Below are positions 56,240 to 64,000 of a stretch of 64,000 nucleotides of DNA, one piece after another. The notes beneath the pieces are model-generated. The model was given only the letters and a program-made list of their open reading frames with translations, was not told the DNA's origin and ran no database searches. The stretch is from Bacteroidota bacterium (GTDB lineage: Bacteria > Bacteroidota > Bacteroidia > Chitinophagales > Chitinophagaceae), in assembly GCA_947452905.1 (NCBI GenBank), contig CANGEP010000007.1:1-64000 (forward strand), given 5' to 3'. Positions within the stretch are counted from its first letter, which is position 1; every line of letters starts with the position of its first letter. The position numbers were made by a program, and so were the translations under genes.

Positions 56240-56575
56240 TTAAGGTTGAGTAGGTGTTTTAAACTTAGATAATACCACTTTGTAACGATAAGGAATAATG
56301 TAAGAGATATTTCCTTTATTGTATTGTAAGTAATTGTTATTACTACTTGCCATTGGACTTGTGCTTGCAAAACCTTTATACTCTAAATTAGAACGAAGGG
56401 TATAAAAAGTAGCTGTCTTGTGAGTAAGCAAACTAAAATTTTTGAGTGAATATTTTTCGGTTGCTTTTTTAGATTCAGTCATACCATTCACCACCAAACT
56501 AGCTTGTAAGCGGTTGCTTATGCTCATTAGAACGATTGTTCCAGCTATGATTAATATGGATTTAAGGGCACGCAT
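56240..56575 (-). CDS. Secreted hypothetical protein
   Basis: 111 residues with a signal peptide (residues 6-25). The mature part is Ser-, Lys- and Tyr-rich with no motif I recognise. It is convergent with the preceding secreted protein gene (8-base gap). Size, signal peptide and an uninterrupted frame in a non-overlapping slot support it, but it could be lineage-specific. Confidence 0.55.
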   Translation of the reverse strand: MRALKSILIIAGTIVLMSISNRLQASLVVNGMTESKKATEKYSLKNFSLLTHKTATFYTLRSNLEYKGFASTSPMASSNNNYLQYNKGNISYIIPYRYKVVLSKFKTPTQP

Positions 56576-56726
56576 GATTACTACGAAGTTAAGGGTTTAT
56601 TTTAGGGACCCAAAAAATTATTTTTAACCCTTTCTAAATAGGATGTGAACAACAAAATATGGTCATTTAGCCACTAGCTTGTATATTTAATATAGGCAAA
56701 GATTAGCTTTCTTTTAAATATTAAAA

Positions 56727-56741
56727 CATTGATAATCAATG
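56727..56741. promoter_or_regulatory. Perfect palindrome upstream of the TPR gene
   Basis: CATTGAT-A-ATCAATG, a 7-bp perfect inverted repeat with a 1-base centre, 29 bases upstream of the TPR gene start. It fits the size of a dimeric repressor site; no regulator is identified. Confidence 0.3.
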
Positions 56742-56770
56742 CTTTATTACTAGCCTAAAAATATTCAATC

Positions 56771-58192
56771 ATGTTTAATCACCATCAGGAAGAGGAAGGA
56801 GGGGATATTCAAGAATTGATGCAACGTTACCAGAACCTAAAACAGGGGAGGGCCAATGCGTATATTGAGGAAGACGACTTTGAAAGAATCATCGAGCATC
56901 TCGATGAAAAAGATGAAATAGGAGAAGCCATTCAAGCAGCCAATTTGGCTTTGGATCAATTTCCTTTTTCTGCTTTATTAATGATTAAAAAAGCAGATCT
57001 ACTTTTAGCCACTCGAAAATATAAAGAAGCTTTACTTCTTTTAGATACTGCCGCTTTATATGACCACAAGGATATGAATTTGTTTATTTTAAAAACAGAT
57101 GCCTATCTAGCATTGGATCAGCCCGAAAAAGCAATTGTATTATTACAAGAAGCTTTGCATTTATTTGAAGGTCCAGAAAGAACAGAAGTATTATTTGAGT
57201 TAGCCGATGTATATGATGATCATGAAGCGTTTGATAAAGTGTTTGATTGTTTGCAATTAATCTTAGAAGATGATCCTCTAAATGAAGAGGCTTTATATAA
57301 AATATGTTTTTGGACCGACTTCACCGGACGCAATGAAGAGAGTATTAGACTACATCAAAAAATAATTGATGAACAACCCTATAATGCATTGGCTTGGTTT
57401 AATCTGGCAGCCGCCTATCAAGGGCTAAAATTGCACGAGAAAGCCATTGATGCGTATCAATATGCGATTGTAATTGATGAAAAGTTTGATTACGCTTATC
57501 GTAATATGGGGGATGCCTATTTGCGTATTCGTAAATATAGAGAAGCCATTGAGGCACTTGAAAAAGTATTAGAACTATCCCATCCTGAAGATGTAATTTA
57601 TGAAGCCATTGGGCATTGTTATCATCGAATGAAAAATTATGCACAGGCTAGATTTCATTATAAAAAAGCAGTGCATTTAAATGCCGAAGACAGTCGATTG
57701 TATCAAAAAATTGCTGCTACTTATATGCAAGAAGGTCAATGGGAGCAGGCAATAAAGCAATTAGAGCATGCACTTCGCATTCATAAACACATAAATGAGT
57801 ATTATATTTTAATAGGCGAGTGTTATTTACATTTATCCCAGTTCAAAGAAGCAGCTTTTTATTTTGGTACCCTTGTAAAAAACAAACCCAAACAAATTGC
57901 AGGCTGGGAATATCTTATTAAATGCTTAGTAGCGAATGAGCAATTGGATGCTGCTTTAGAACAAACAGAACTAGCCTACATGAGCACACAGGGCAAAGTT
58001 ATTTTTATTTTTTATCGCAGTGCAATTTTATACATGATGAATAAACCAGAAGAGGGTTTATTGCAATTGGAAATGGCATTGTCAAAATCTTCAAAATTGC
58101 TAAAAAAGTTTATAAAGTTTTACCCAGAAATCGTGCAAGATCCAAAAGTAGCCGAGCTCATAAGTCAGCATAAGAAGTCTAAAAATTCTTAG
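56771..58192 (+). CDS. Tetratricopeptide repeat protein
   Basis: 473 residues with no signal peptide. TPR units run through almost the whole chain from about residue 40 to 440, for example ALAWFNLAAAYQGLKLHEKAIDAYQYAIVIDEKFDYAYRNMGDAYLRIRKYREAIEALEKVL and similar blocks before and after. Such superhelices bind partner proteins; no enzymatic domain is present. It is well conserved in layout with cytoplasmic TPR proteins of Bacteroidota. The next gene has its own promoter. Confidence 0.9.
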   Translation: MFNHHQEEEGGDIQELMQRYQNLKQGRANAYIEEDDFERIIEHLDEKDEIGEAIQAANLALDQFPFSALLMIKKADLLLATRKYKEALLLLDTAALYDHKDMNLFILKTDAYLALDQPEKAIVLLQEALHLFEGPERTEVLFELADVYDDHEAFDKVFDCLQLILEDDPLNEEALYKICFWTDFTGRNEESIRLHQKIIDEQPYNALAWFNLAAAYQGLKLHEKAIDAYQYAIVIDEKFDYAYRNMGDAYLRIRKYREAIEALEKVLELSHPEDVIYEAIGHCYHRMKNYAQARFHYKKAVHLNAEDSRLYQKIAATYMQEGQWEQAIKQLEHALRIHKHINEYYILIGECYLHLSQFKEAAFYFGTLVKNKPKQIAGWEYLIKCLVANEQLDAALEQTELAYMSTQGKVIFIFYRSAILYMMNKPEEGLLQLEMALSKSSKLLKKFIKFYPEIVQDPKVAELISQHKKSKNS

Positions 58193-58203
58193 TTATTTTA
58201 AAT

Positions 58204-58211
58204 TACCTTTG
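58204..58211 (+). promoter_or_regulatory. -7 promoter element for phosphosulfolactate synthase-aroE
   Basis: TACCTTTG, exact TAnnTTTG, 18 bases upstream of the ATG at 58230. An upstream in-frame ATG at 58209 overlaps this element, supporting the shorter start. Confidence 0.55.
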
Positions 58212-58229
58212 TGGCAATATTATAACACT

Positions 58230-58994
58230 ATGAATCATTTTAATTTAACACAAATTCCTGCACGCGTACCTAAACCAAGAGCTTCTGGTTTAACAATGGT
58301 AATGGATAAAGGGCTTAGTGTGGCAGAAGCGGAAAATTTTATAAGTGTTGCGGGTATTCATACAGATATGGTAAAATTAGGATTTGGCACTTCGGCGGTA
58401 ACACCCAATTTGAGAGCCAAAATTGAATTATATCAAGCAGCTGGAATTCCCGTTTATTTTGGAGGCACTTTATTTGAAGCATTTTTAGTGAGAGGTCAAT
58501 TTGATGACTATGTGGCATTGTGTAAAGACTATAAGATTGATTTAATTGAAGTAAGTGATGGATCTATCGAAATCCCTCATGCAGAAAAATGTGGATACAT
58601 CGAAAAAATTGCCAAGTTTGCAACAGTTTTGAGTGAAGTTGGAAGTAAAGATGCAGCACATATTATTCCTCCTTATAAATGGATCGAACTTATGAGCGCC
58701 GAATTAAGTGCAGGTTCTACTTATGTAATTGCTGAGGCAAGAGAAGCCGGTAATGTAGGTATTTATAGAGGCAGTGGTGAAGTACGTGAAGGATTGGTAC
58801 AAGAGATATTAACAAAAATTCCTGCCGAAAAAATTCTTTGGGAAGCGCCTCAAAAAGCACAACAATTATATTTCTTAGAATTAATAGGATGTAATGTAAA
58901 TCTAGGCAATATTGCACCCAACGAAGTAATTCCGCTTGAAGCGATGCGTATTGGATTAAGAGGGGATACTTTCGATTTATACTTAAATAAATAA
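58230..58994 (+). CDS. comA: Phosphosulfolactate synthase (ComA family)
   Basis: 254 residues from MNHFNLTQIPAR. The match to archaeal ComA is clear along the chain: MVMDKGLS, VKLGFGTSAV, VYFGGTLFEAFLVRGQFDDYV, IEVSDGS, EVGSK, AEAREAG, ILWEAPQKAQQ, VNLGNI and GLRGDTF. ComA adds sulfite to phosphoenolpyruvate to make phosphosulfolactate, the first step to coenzyme M in methanogens. Bacteroidota do not make coenzyme M; a role in making sulfolactate or cysteate for sulfonolipids is inferred. It is followed by aroE with a 2-base gap. Confidence 0.92.
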   Translation: MNHFNLTQIPARVPKPRASGLTMVMDKGLSVAEAENFISVAGIHTDMVKLGFGTSAVTPNLRAKIELYQAAGIPVYFGGTLFEAFLVRGQFDDYVALCKDYKIDLIEVSDGSIEIPHAEKCGYIEKIAKFATVLSEVGSKDAAHIIPPYKWIELMSAELSAGSTYVIAEAREAGNVGIYRGSGEVREGLVQEILTKIPAEKILWEAPQKAQQLYFLELIGCNVNLGNIAPNEVIPLEAMRIGLRGDTFDLYLNK

Positions 58995-58996
58995 TT

Positions 58997-59743
58997 GTGC
59001 GTCAGTTTGGCCTTATAGGTTATCCCTTATCTCATTCTTTCTCGCAAGGATTTTTTAGTGAAAAATTTTCACAAGAAAATATTGCGGATGCTGTTTATGC
59101 TAATTATCCACTTGAAACATTGGAGGCGTTTTCGAAATTATGGGAAAACGAAACTTTGCAAGGACTCAATGTAACTATCCCTTATAAAAAAGACGTAATT
59201 CCTTTTTTAGATTATCCCTCTTCAGTGGTAACTGCCATTCACGCCTGTAATTGTATACGAAAATTTGAAGGAAAATTATATGGGTATAATACAGATGTCA
59301 TTGGCTTTGAAAAATCTTTATTGCCTTTCTTGCAACCGCATCATACGAAAGCGCTAATTCTTGGAACAGGAGGCGCTTCTGCAGCTGTGGAATGGGTTCT
59401 CAGAAAACTAAACATTCAATATCAAGTGGTTTCTCGAACGCCAGCGGCGGGCAAATTATCCTATCATCAAATCAATTCTTCTGTAATAGACGAACATACT
59501 TTACTTATTAATACAAGTCCTTTGGGAATGTATCCTCATGTTAATGAAGCGCCCGATTTACCTTATCAAGCTATTGGACCCAAACATCATTTGTTTGATT
59601 TAATTTACAATCCAGCACAAACTATTTTTTTGGAAAAAGGATTAACACAAGGAGCGAGTGTTCAAAATGGATTAGAGATGTTATATATCCAGGCCGAAGA
59701 GAGTTGGAAAATATGGAATGCCATCAAGCCTTTAGAACAATAA
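58997..59743 (+). CDS. aroE: Shikimate dehydrogenase
   Basis: 248 residues. The substrate site has SHSFS near the start and NVTIPYK with catalytic K64; D100 in GYNTD completes the pair. The NADP site is LGTGGASAAVEWVL. It reduces 3-dehydroshikimate in aromatic amino acid synthesis. The start codon is GTG at 58997, 2 bases after the ComA stop. C-terminal QNGLEMLYIQAEESWKIW is typical. It is a little shorter than E. coli AroE. Confidence 0.95.
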   Translation: MRQFGLIGYPLSHSFSQGFFSEKFSQENIADAVYANYPLETLEAFSKLWENETLQGLNVTIPYKKDVIPFLDYPSSVVTAIHACNCIRKFEGKLYGYNTDVIGFEKSLLPFLQPHHTKALILGTGGASAAVEWVLRKLNIQYQVVSRTPAAGKLSYHQINSSVIDEHTLLINTSPLGMYPHVNEAPDLPYQAIGPKHHLFDLIYNPAQTIFLEKGLTQGASVQNGLEMLYIQAEESWKIWNAIKPLEQ

Positions 59744-59744
59744 T

Positions 59745-60341
59745 TTATTTCTTCTTTGCTAAGAATTCAAAAAGTTGAGTCACTGCTTTTTGTCGATGAC
59801 TAAATACATTTTTTTCTTCCATATTCATTTGCGCAAAACTTTTGTTACTTCCCTCGGGTACAAAAATAGGATCATAGCCAAAGCCATTTTCGCCCATCAT
59901 AGAACTACTAATTTCTCCTTTACAAATACCTTCAAAATAAAATGTTTTTGGTGGATTATTCTCCTCTGCCCACAATAAACAAATCACAGTTCTAAATTGT
60001 GCGATTCTATTTGGATGGTTTTTTAACTCCGCTAACACTTTGTCAATATTGGCTTGAAAGTCTCTATCTGCTCCCGCATATCTTGCACTTCTTACGCCAG
60101 GTGCACCCCCTAAAGCTTCAATTTCTAGGCCAGTATCTTCGCTAAAACAATTTTGTTGAGTAAGAGAATATATAGTGCTTGCTTTCTCAAAAGCATTTTC
60201 TTGTAAAGTATCGTGGGGTTCGGGAATATCAATATCAATACCTGCTTCCTGAAGCGTTATAATCTTAAAATCGGGTCCTACTAAAGATTGAATTTCGGCT
60301 ACTTTGTTTTTATTATTGGTAGTGAATAGTAAAGTATGCAT
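59745..60341 (-). CDS. rdgB: XTP/dITP diphosphatase (non-canonical purine NTP pyrophosphatase)
   Basis: 198 residues of the Ham1/RdgB family. TNNKNKVAEIQSL, the acidic cluster CFSEDTGLEIEALGGAPGVRSARYAG and GENGFGYDPIFVPEGSNKSFAQM are all present. It removes ITP, dITP and XTP from the nucleotide pool. It is convergent with aroE (1-base gap) and downstream of a hypothetical gene (15-base gap) on the same strand. Confidence 0.96.
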   Translation of the reverse strand: MHTLLFTTNNKNKVAEIQSLVGPDFKIITLQEAGIDIDIPEPHDTLQENAFEKASTIYSLTQQNCFSEDTGLEIEALGGAPGVRSARYAGADRDFQANIDKVLAELKNHPNRIAQFRTVICLLWAEENNPPKTFYFEGICKGEISSSMMGENGFGYDPIFVPEGSNKSFAQMNMEEKNVFSHRQKAVTQLFEFLAKKK

Positions 60342-60356
60342 AAATAAAAAGGCAAA

Positions 60357-60914
60357 TTATAAATCAAATAATTTCTTAAGCAAATTCCAAAGTTTTGCTT
60401 TTTCTTGTTTGGCTTCAATACCTGTTCCTTGCATGCTGGATAATGCTTTGCTAAAAAATAAAATAGATTCTCCTAATTCATTTACTCTATAAAGTTCATT
60501 TGGTAATTTTATTTTTAAATCTTTTGGCTCAATCGCAAAGCACATGATTATTAACGAAGGAACTGTTTCTAAAATTTGATGTAAACTGGTTTCTTGATTG
60601 CCCATATTTACGAGTGCTATATCAGCAATGGTTAATTTACAGGCATTTAATATCGAGGTCAATAAAATAAAATCAGTTTCGTTTAAATACACCGAATTAG
60701 CATCCTCCACTATCACCAATACTTTTTTATGATGGTCTCCTAAATATTTTAAAGGTCCTTTTGACTTTACTTTAATAGGGGGCAGTTCTTCTGTGTCATT
60801 GTCGATCGACTTTTCTTTTTCTACAGACTTTTTTTCCATATCAGGAATTACCAAAGTATCTTTGAACAAAGAAACTAAAATAGAAGGCGGTAATATTGTT
60901 TTTGGGTCTTGCAT
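60357..60914 (-). CDS. Hypothetical protein, layout reminiscent of DNA polymerase III psi subunit
   Basis: 185 residues. A variable, charged N-terminus (1-62) is followed by an alpha/beta domain: VLVIVEDANSVYLNETDFILLTSILNACKLTIADIALVNM, a second block ending LIIMCFAIEP, then LGESILFFSKALSSMQGTGIEAKQEKAKLWNLLKKLF. This order (LV strand, helix with IL-A, late serine-leucine segment, final KxxLW helix) resembles the psi (HolD) subunit, which has a uracil-DNA-glycosylase-like fold. The match is by pattern only and weak. It is probably co-transcribed with rdgB. Confidence 0.7.
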   Translation of the reverse strand: MQDPKTILPPSILVSLFKDTLVIPDMEKKSVEKEKSIDNDTEELPPIKVKSKGPLKYLGDHHKKVLVIVEDANSVYLNETDFILLTSILNACKLTIADIALVNMGNQETSLHQILETVPSLIIMCFAIEPKDLKIKLPNELYRVNELGESILFFSKALSSMQGTGIEAKQEKAKLWNLLKKLFDL

Positions 60915-61026
60915 GGAAACGGAAAATTACTCGAAATGCAGCAATTCAAAAAATAACACTTGTAAGTTTATTCATTTTTATGTTACTTTGTTCGTCTTTA
61001 TTTAAAGGCATTTAAAAATCTATTTT

Positions 61027-62088
61027 ATGGCTACACATTCCATCCCTGTTACAAAAAATTTGCACCCAAAATTGGCAAGTTTCGATATGAATCAAATTGC
61101 ATTTGGAAAAAATTTCACCGATCATATGTTGGTGGCGGATTATGAAAATGGAGAATGGAAAAATGTGGAAATCAAACCCTATGCGCCTTTCGAAGTAGAT
61201 CCTTCTAGTGCTGTATTGCATTATGGTCAAACCATTTTTGAAGGCATTAAAGCCTTTAAAAATGAAAAAGGTGAGGTAGTCATATTTAGACCCGATCAAA
61301 ACTTTATACGTTTTAATACTTCCGCGGCTAGAATGCAAATGCCGCAAGTGCCAGAATGGTTATTTATGGAGGGCATGAAACAATTAATAGATTTAGAGAG
61401 AGCATGGATTCCTAGCAAACCAGACGCTTCATTGTATATACGTCCTTTTATGATTGCGACAGATCCTTTTTTAGGAGTTCGACCTTCCAACAGTTATAAG
61501 TTCATGATCATCTTAGGACCAAGTGGGCCCTATCATGCAGCCCCTATGAAAATTTTAATTGAACAACAGTATACCCGTGCAACCCCTGGTGGTGTTGGCT
61601 TTGCAAAGAATGGCGGAAATTATGGAGCAAGTTTATATCCTGTTACGCTAGCGCAAGCAAAAGGGTATGATCAGGTTTTATGGACCGATGCCATTGAACA
61701 TAAATACGTAGAGGAAGTAGGGATGATGAATGTTATGTTTGTTATTGATGGTAAAATAATTACTCCTAGTTTAGAAAGAGGTACTGTATTAAAAGGCGTC
61801 ACAAGAGATAGTTCTATAACTATATTAAGAGAAATGGGTTACGAAGTAGAGGAACGTAATTTATTAGTGTCTGAAATTATTGAAGCTCATAAGAAAGGGT
61901 TGTTTCAAGAAGTTTTCGGGGTAGGTACTGCAGCGGTGGTTTCTTATATTTCTAGATTAGCACATGAAGAATATGTGATGGATTTTGATGTGGATGCCTT
62001 AAAAGTGGCTCCAGCTCTTAAAAATCACCTTAATGATCTTCGAATGGGAAATATTGTGGACAAACATAACTGGTTGGTAAAATTATAA
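61027..62088 (+). CDS. ilvE: Branched-chain amino acid aminotransferase
   Basis: 353 residues of the fold type IV PLP aminotransferases, of the longer BCAT subgroup also found in eukaryotes. The PLP lysine is K194 in GFAKNGGNYGAS; LHYGQTIFEGIKAF (64-77), EEVGMMNVMF and GTAAVVSYI are conserved. It interconverts Leu, Ile and Val with their keto acids, and feeds branched acyl-CoA primers to FabH. TTACTTTG at 60983-60990 with TTG 20 bases upstream is a near-consensus promoter. Confidence 0.95.
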   Translation: MATHSIPVTKNLHPKLASFDMNQIAFGKNFTDHMLVADYENGEWKNVEIKPYAPFEVDPSSAVLHYGQTIFEGIKAFKNEKGEVVIFRPDQNFIRFNTSAARMQMPQVPEWLFMEGMKQLIDLERAWIPSKPDASLYIRPFMIATDPFLGVRPSNSYKFMIILGPSGPYHAAPMKILIEQQYTRATPGGVGFAKNGGNYGASLYPVTLAQAKGYDQVLWTDAIEHKYVEEVGMMNVMFVIDGKIITPSLERGTVLKGVTRDSSITILREMGYEVEERNLLVSEIIEAHKKGLFQEVFGVGTAAVVSYISRLAHEEYVMDFDVDALKVAPALKNHLNDLRMGNIVDKHNWLVKL

Positions 62089-62200
62089 TTAACGTATTCA
62101 TAATCAATAAGTTAAAATATAATTAAGCCTCTATTAATAGGCTTGGTTACCTCAAAATTTAAGTTTCCTTACATTTTTATGTAAATAAGCAAATAAACAT

Positions 62201-62231
62201 TTTGGTAATTCGTTAACAGCCATTACCTTTG
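62201..62231 (+). promoter_or_regulatory. Promoter of rpsL-rpsG
   Basis: TTTG (62201-62204), exactly 19 bases, TACCTTTG (62224-62231): a perfect match to the Bacteroidota consensus TTTG-N19-TAnnTTTG, as expected for a highly expressed ribosomal operon. Leader of about 40 bases. Confidence 0.8.
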
Positions 62232-62277
62232 CCGTCCGAATTTTTTATAAACCGAATTGAACAAAATAGCATAATAA

Positions 62278-62658
62278 ATGCCTACTATTCAACAATTAGT
62301 AAGAAAAGGCCGTGAGATCATCAGGGCAAAAAGTAAATCAAGAGCTTTGGATGCATGTCCTCAGCGTCGTGGCGTTTGTACAAGAGTATATACAACTACT
62401 CCTAAAAAACCTAACTCTGCGTTACGTAAAGTAGCCAAAGTGCGTTTAACAAACAAAATCGAAGTTATTGCCTATATCCCAGGGGAAGGACACAACTTAC
62501 AAGAACACAGTATCGTTTTAATCCGTGGTGGTCGTGTAAAGGACTTACCAGGTGTGCGTTACCATATTGTTCGTGGTAGTTTAGATACTGCAGGTGTTAA
62601 AGACCGTAAGCAGTCTCGTTCTAAATACGGTACTAAGAAAGAAAAAGCAAAAAAATAA
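62278..62658 (+). CDS. rpsL: 30S ribosomal protein S12
   Basis: 126 residues. [11 protein letters not shown] at the start, [15 protein letters not shown] and [13 protein letters not shown] are the decoding-centre segments. The lysines equivalent to E. coli K42 and K87 are unchanged, so no streptomycin-resistance substitution is visible. It sits at the decoding site of the 30S subunit. It precedes rpsG by 26 bases. Confidence 0.98.
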   Translation: MPTIQQLVRKGREIIRAKSKSRALDACPQRRGVCTRVYTTTPKKPNSALRKVAKVRLTNKIEVIAYIPGEGHNLQEHSIVLIRGGRVKDLPGVRYHIVRGSLDTAGVKDRKQSRSKYGTKKEKAKK

Positions 62659-62684
62659 TAACAACTAATTAATATTCGACTGAC

Positions 62685-63152
62685 ATGCGTAAAGCACAAC
62701 CTAAAAAGATTCCATTAGCACCAGACCCTCGTTTCAGCGATGTTCAAGTTACTCGTTTTATCAATAACATTATGTTAGATGGTAAAAAGACAACTGCTTA
62801 CAAAATATTTTATGATGCATTAGAGAAAGTGAGCAAATTCACTGGTGAAGATGGATATGAAATGTGGAAGAAGGCAGTAGCTAACGTTACTCCAGCGGTA
62901 GAAGTTCGTAGCCGTCGTATTGGTGGTGCAACTTTCCAAATTCCTGCTGAAGTTCGTGCCGATCGTAAAATTTCTTTAAGCATGAAATGGTTAGTACGTT
63001 TTAGCCGTGAGCGTAACGGTAAAACAATGGCCGATAAATTAGCGAACGAAATCGTTGCAGCTACAAAAGGCGAAGGTGGTGCATTCAAGAAAAAAGAAGA
63101 TACACACCGTATGGCTGAAGCCAACAAAGCTTTCTCTCACTTTAAAGTGTAA
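62685..63152 (+). CDS. rpsG: 30S ribosomal protein S7
   Basis: 155 residues, normal length. [23 protein letters not shown] near the start and the C-terminal [25 protein letters not shown] are family-typical. It nucleates assembly of the 30S head by binding 16S rRNA. A terminator follows 38 bases after the stop, separating it from fusA. Confidence 0.98.
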   Translation: MRKAQPKKIPLAPDPRFSDVQVTRFINNIMLDGKKTTAYKIFYDALEKVSKFTGEDGYEMWKKAVANVTPAVEVRSRRIGGATFQIPAEVRADRKISLSMKWLVRFSRERNGKTMADKLANEIVAATKGEGGAFKKKEDTHRMAEANKAFSHFKV

Positions 63153-63190
63153 TTGGCTCCAACTCAGATTATTATCAGATAGATATAGAA

Positions 63191-63222
63191 AAACCTCAGC
63201 TTTGCTGAGGTTTTTTGTTTTT
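63191..63222 (+). terminator. Intrinsic terminator after rpsG
   Basis: AAACCTCAGC (63191-63200) pairs with GCTGAGGTTT (63204-63213), 3-base loop, followed by TTTGTTTTT. Confidence 0.92.
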
Positions 63223-63245
63223 ATGGAAAAAAAATTGGGTAAACT

Positions 63246-63275
63246 CTTGTTCAATCACTAATATCATTAACTTTG
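63246..63275 (+). promoter_or_regulatory. Promoter of fusA
   Basis: CTTG (63246-63249), 18 bases, TAACTTTG (63268-63275) followed by C; close to the Bacteroidota consensus. Leader of about 40 bases to the fusA ATG. Confidence 0.7.
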
Positions 63276-63320
63276 CGCCTCGGAAAATTGACTTTTAAAA
63301 AGAAATAAATAAACCCTAAT

Positions 63321-64000
63321 ATGGCGGACTTAAAACTACAGAGAAACTTTGGTATTGCTGCGCACATCGATGCGGGTAAAACTACTACCACTGAACGTAT
63401 CTTACGTTACACTGGTATGATTCACAAAATTGGTGAAGTACATGATGGAGCTGCAACTACCGACTGGATGGAGCAAGAAAAAGAAAGAGGTATTACTATT
63501 ACTTCTGCGGCTGTAAGTTGTCAATGGCAGTTTCCTACCACATTAGGTAAGAAAGATGCAAATACAAAAGATTATTATTTTAATATTATTGATACTCCAG
63601 GTCACGTGGACTTTACGGTAGAAGTAGAACGTTCAATGCGTGTATTGGATGGTTTGATTGCTTTGTTTTCTGCGGTGGATGGTGTAGAACCTCAATCAGA
63701 AACAGTATGGCGTCAAGCGAATCGTTACAAAGTTCCACGTATTGGTTTCGTTAACAAAATGGACCGTGCGGGTGCCGATTTCTTAATGGTGGTAAACCAA
63801 GTTAGAGAAATGTTAGGTGCTAAAGCTGTTCCATTACAATTACCTATTGGTGCTGAAGATACCTTTAAAGGGGTAGTGGATTTGATTAAAATGAAAGGTA
63901 TTATCTGGGATGATGCTACAGAAGGTATGACTTATGTAGAAACAGATATTCCTGCAGATATGAAAGAAGATGTTGATTATTGGAGAGCTCAATTAATCGA
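63321..64000 (+). CDS. fusA: Elongation factor G (3' truncated by the window)
   Basis: The frame is open from ATG 63321 to the window end (226 codons and two bases), covering the start of the GTPase domain. P loop AHIDAGKT (14-21), the switch I/G2 threonine segment RGITITSA, G3 DTPGHVDF and G4 NKMDRAGAD are visible, along with the effector-side [14 protein letters not shown] drives ribosomal translocation with GTP. It is the usual follower of rpsL-rpsG, but here with its own promoter and an upstream terminator. Confidence 0.97.
   Translation, partial: MADLKLQRNFGIAAHIDAGKTTTTERILRYTGMIHKIGEVHDGAATTDWMEQEKERGITITSAAVSCQWQFPTTLGKKDANTKDYYFNIIDTPGHVDFTVEVERSMRVLDGLIALFSAVDGVEPQSETVWRQANRYKVPRIGFVNKMDRAGADFLMVVNQVREMLGAKAVPLQLPIGAEDTFKGVVDLIKMKGIIWDDATEGMTYVETDIPADMKEDVDYWRAQLI

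Noticed and set aside
63039-63261. Overlapping small frames across the end of rpsG and its terminator
   Set aside because: They are out of frame with rpsG and contain the terminator hairpin; shadows of real features.

Overview
The window looks like a stretch of chromosome from a member of the phylum Bacteroidota, most likely class Chitinophagia (family Chitinophagaceae is my best guess, not proven). Reasons: type IX secretion and gliding genes (sprA, a PorP/SprF protein, an MBG/YDG-repeat adhesin with a gliding-type C-terminal domain), a DUF3127 protein, type III and eukaryote-like type II glutamine synthetases side by side, AT-rich DNA with no purine-rich ribosome binding sites, and repeated use of the Bacteroidota -7 promoter element TAnnTTTG. 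I see no CRISPR array, insertion sequence, prophage or rRNA. Nearly everything is core genome.

Layout. 1-3342: 3' part of a secreted repeat adhesin and its PorP/SprF partner. 3348-6051 (minus): GNAT acetyltransferase, PLP trans-sulfuration enzyme, fabH. 6153-14079 (plus): ruvA and the 2436-residue SprA translocon. 14063-16349 (minus): ABC-2 exporter. 16483-19500: zinc phospholipase/nuclease-like protein, FAD-dependent dehydrogenase, DUF3127 protein. 19832-21609 (plus): dnaA, tRNA-Ser(GCU), tRNA-Pro(UGG). 21715-26697 (minus): thiamine-binding-like protein, zinc alcohol dehydrogenase, small two-component system, ENPP phosphodiesterase and PAP2 phosphatase. 26796-37835: uvrA (plus), elaA, rarA and aspS (minus), MFS transporter (plus), membrane and FAD proteins, sucD (minus). 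37983-40535 (plus): efp, accB, accC. 40810-44177 (minus): GSIII and GSII. 44519-48697 (plus): smPurL, hldD, proC. 48796-49671 (minus): dienelactone hydrolase. 49908-59743 (mostly plus): pyrG, DPP-IV-like peptidase, yidC, TPR protein, phosphosulfolactate synthase, aroE. 59745-60914 (minus): rdgB and a hypothetical protein. 61027-64000 (plus): ilvE, rpsL, rpsG and the 5' part of fusA.

How the genes fit together. The left end serves protein export and surface adhesion through the type IX system. The centre mixes replication and repair (ruvA, dnaA, uvrA, rarA), translation (aspS, efp, tRNAs, S12, S7, EF-G), fatty acid synthesis start-up (fabH, accBC) and nitrogen/nucleotide metabolism (two glutamine synthetases, purL, pyrG, proC, ilvE).

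Most worth a second look: an elongation factor P with Arg32 at the modification site instead of a PGKG loop; a pyrG leader with a terminator-like hairpin; a 70-bp duplicated terminator module; a phosphosulfolactate synthase that may feed sulfonolipids; a conserved-looking hypothetical protein that resembles the DNA polymerase III psi subunit in layout; and a str gene cluster in which rpsL-rpsG and fusA are separated by a terminator and a new promoter. I did not find a clearly new multi-gene system.
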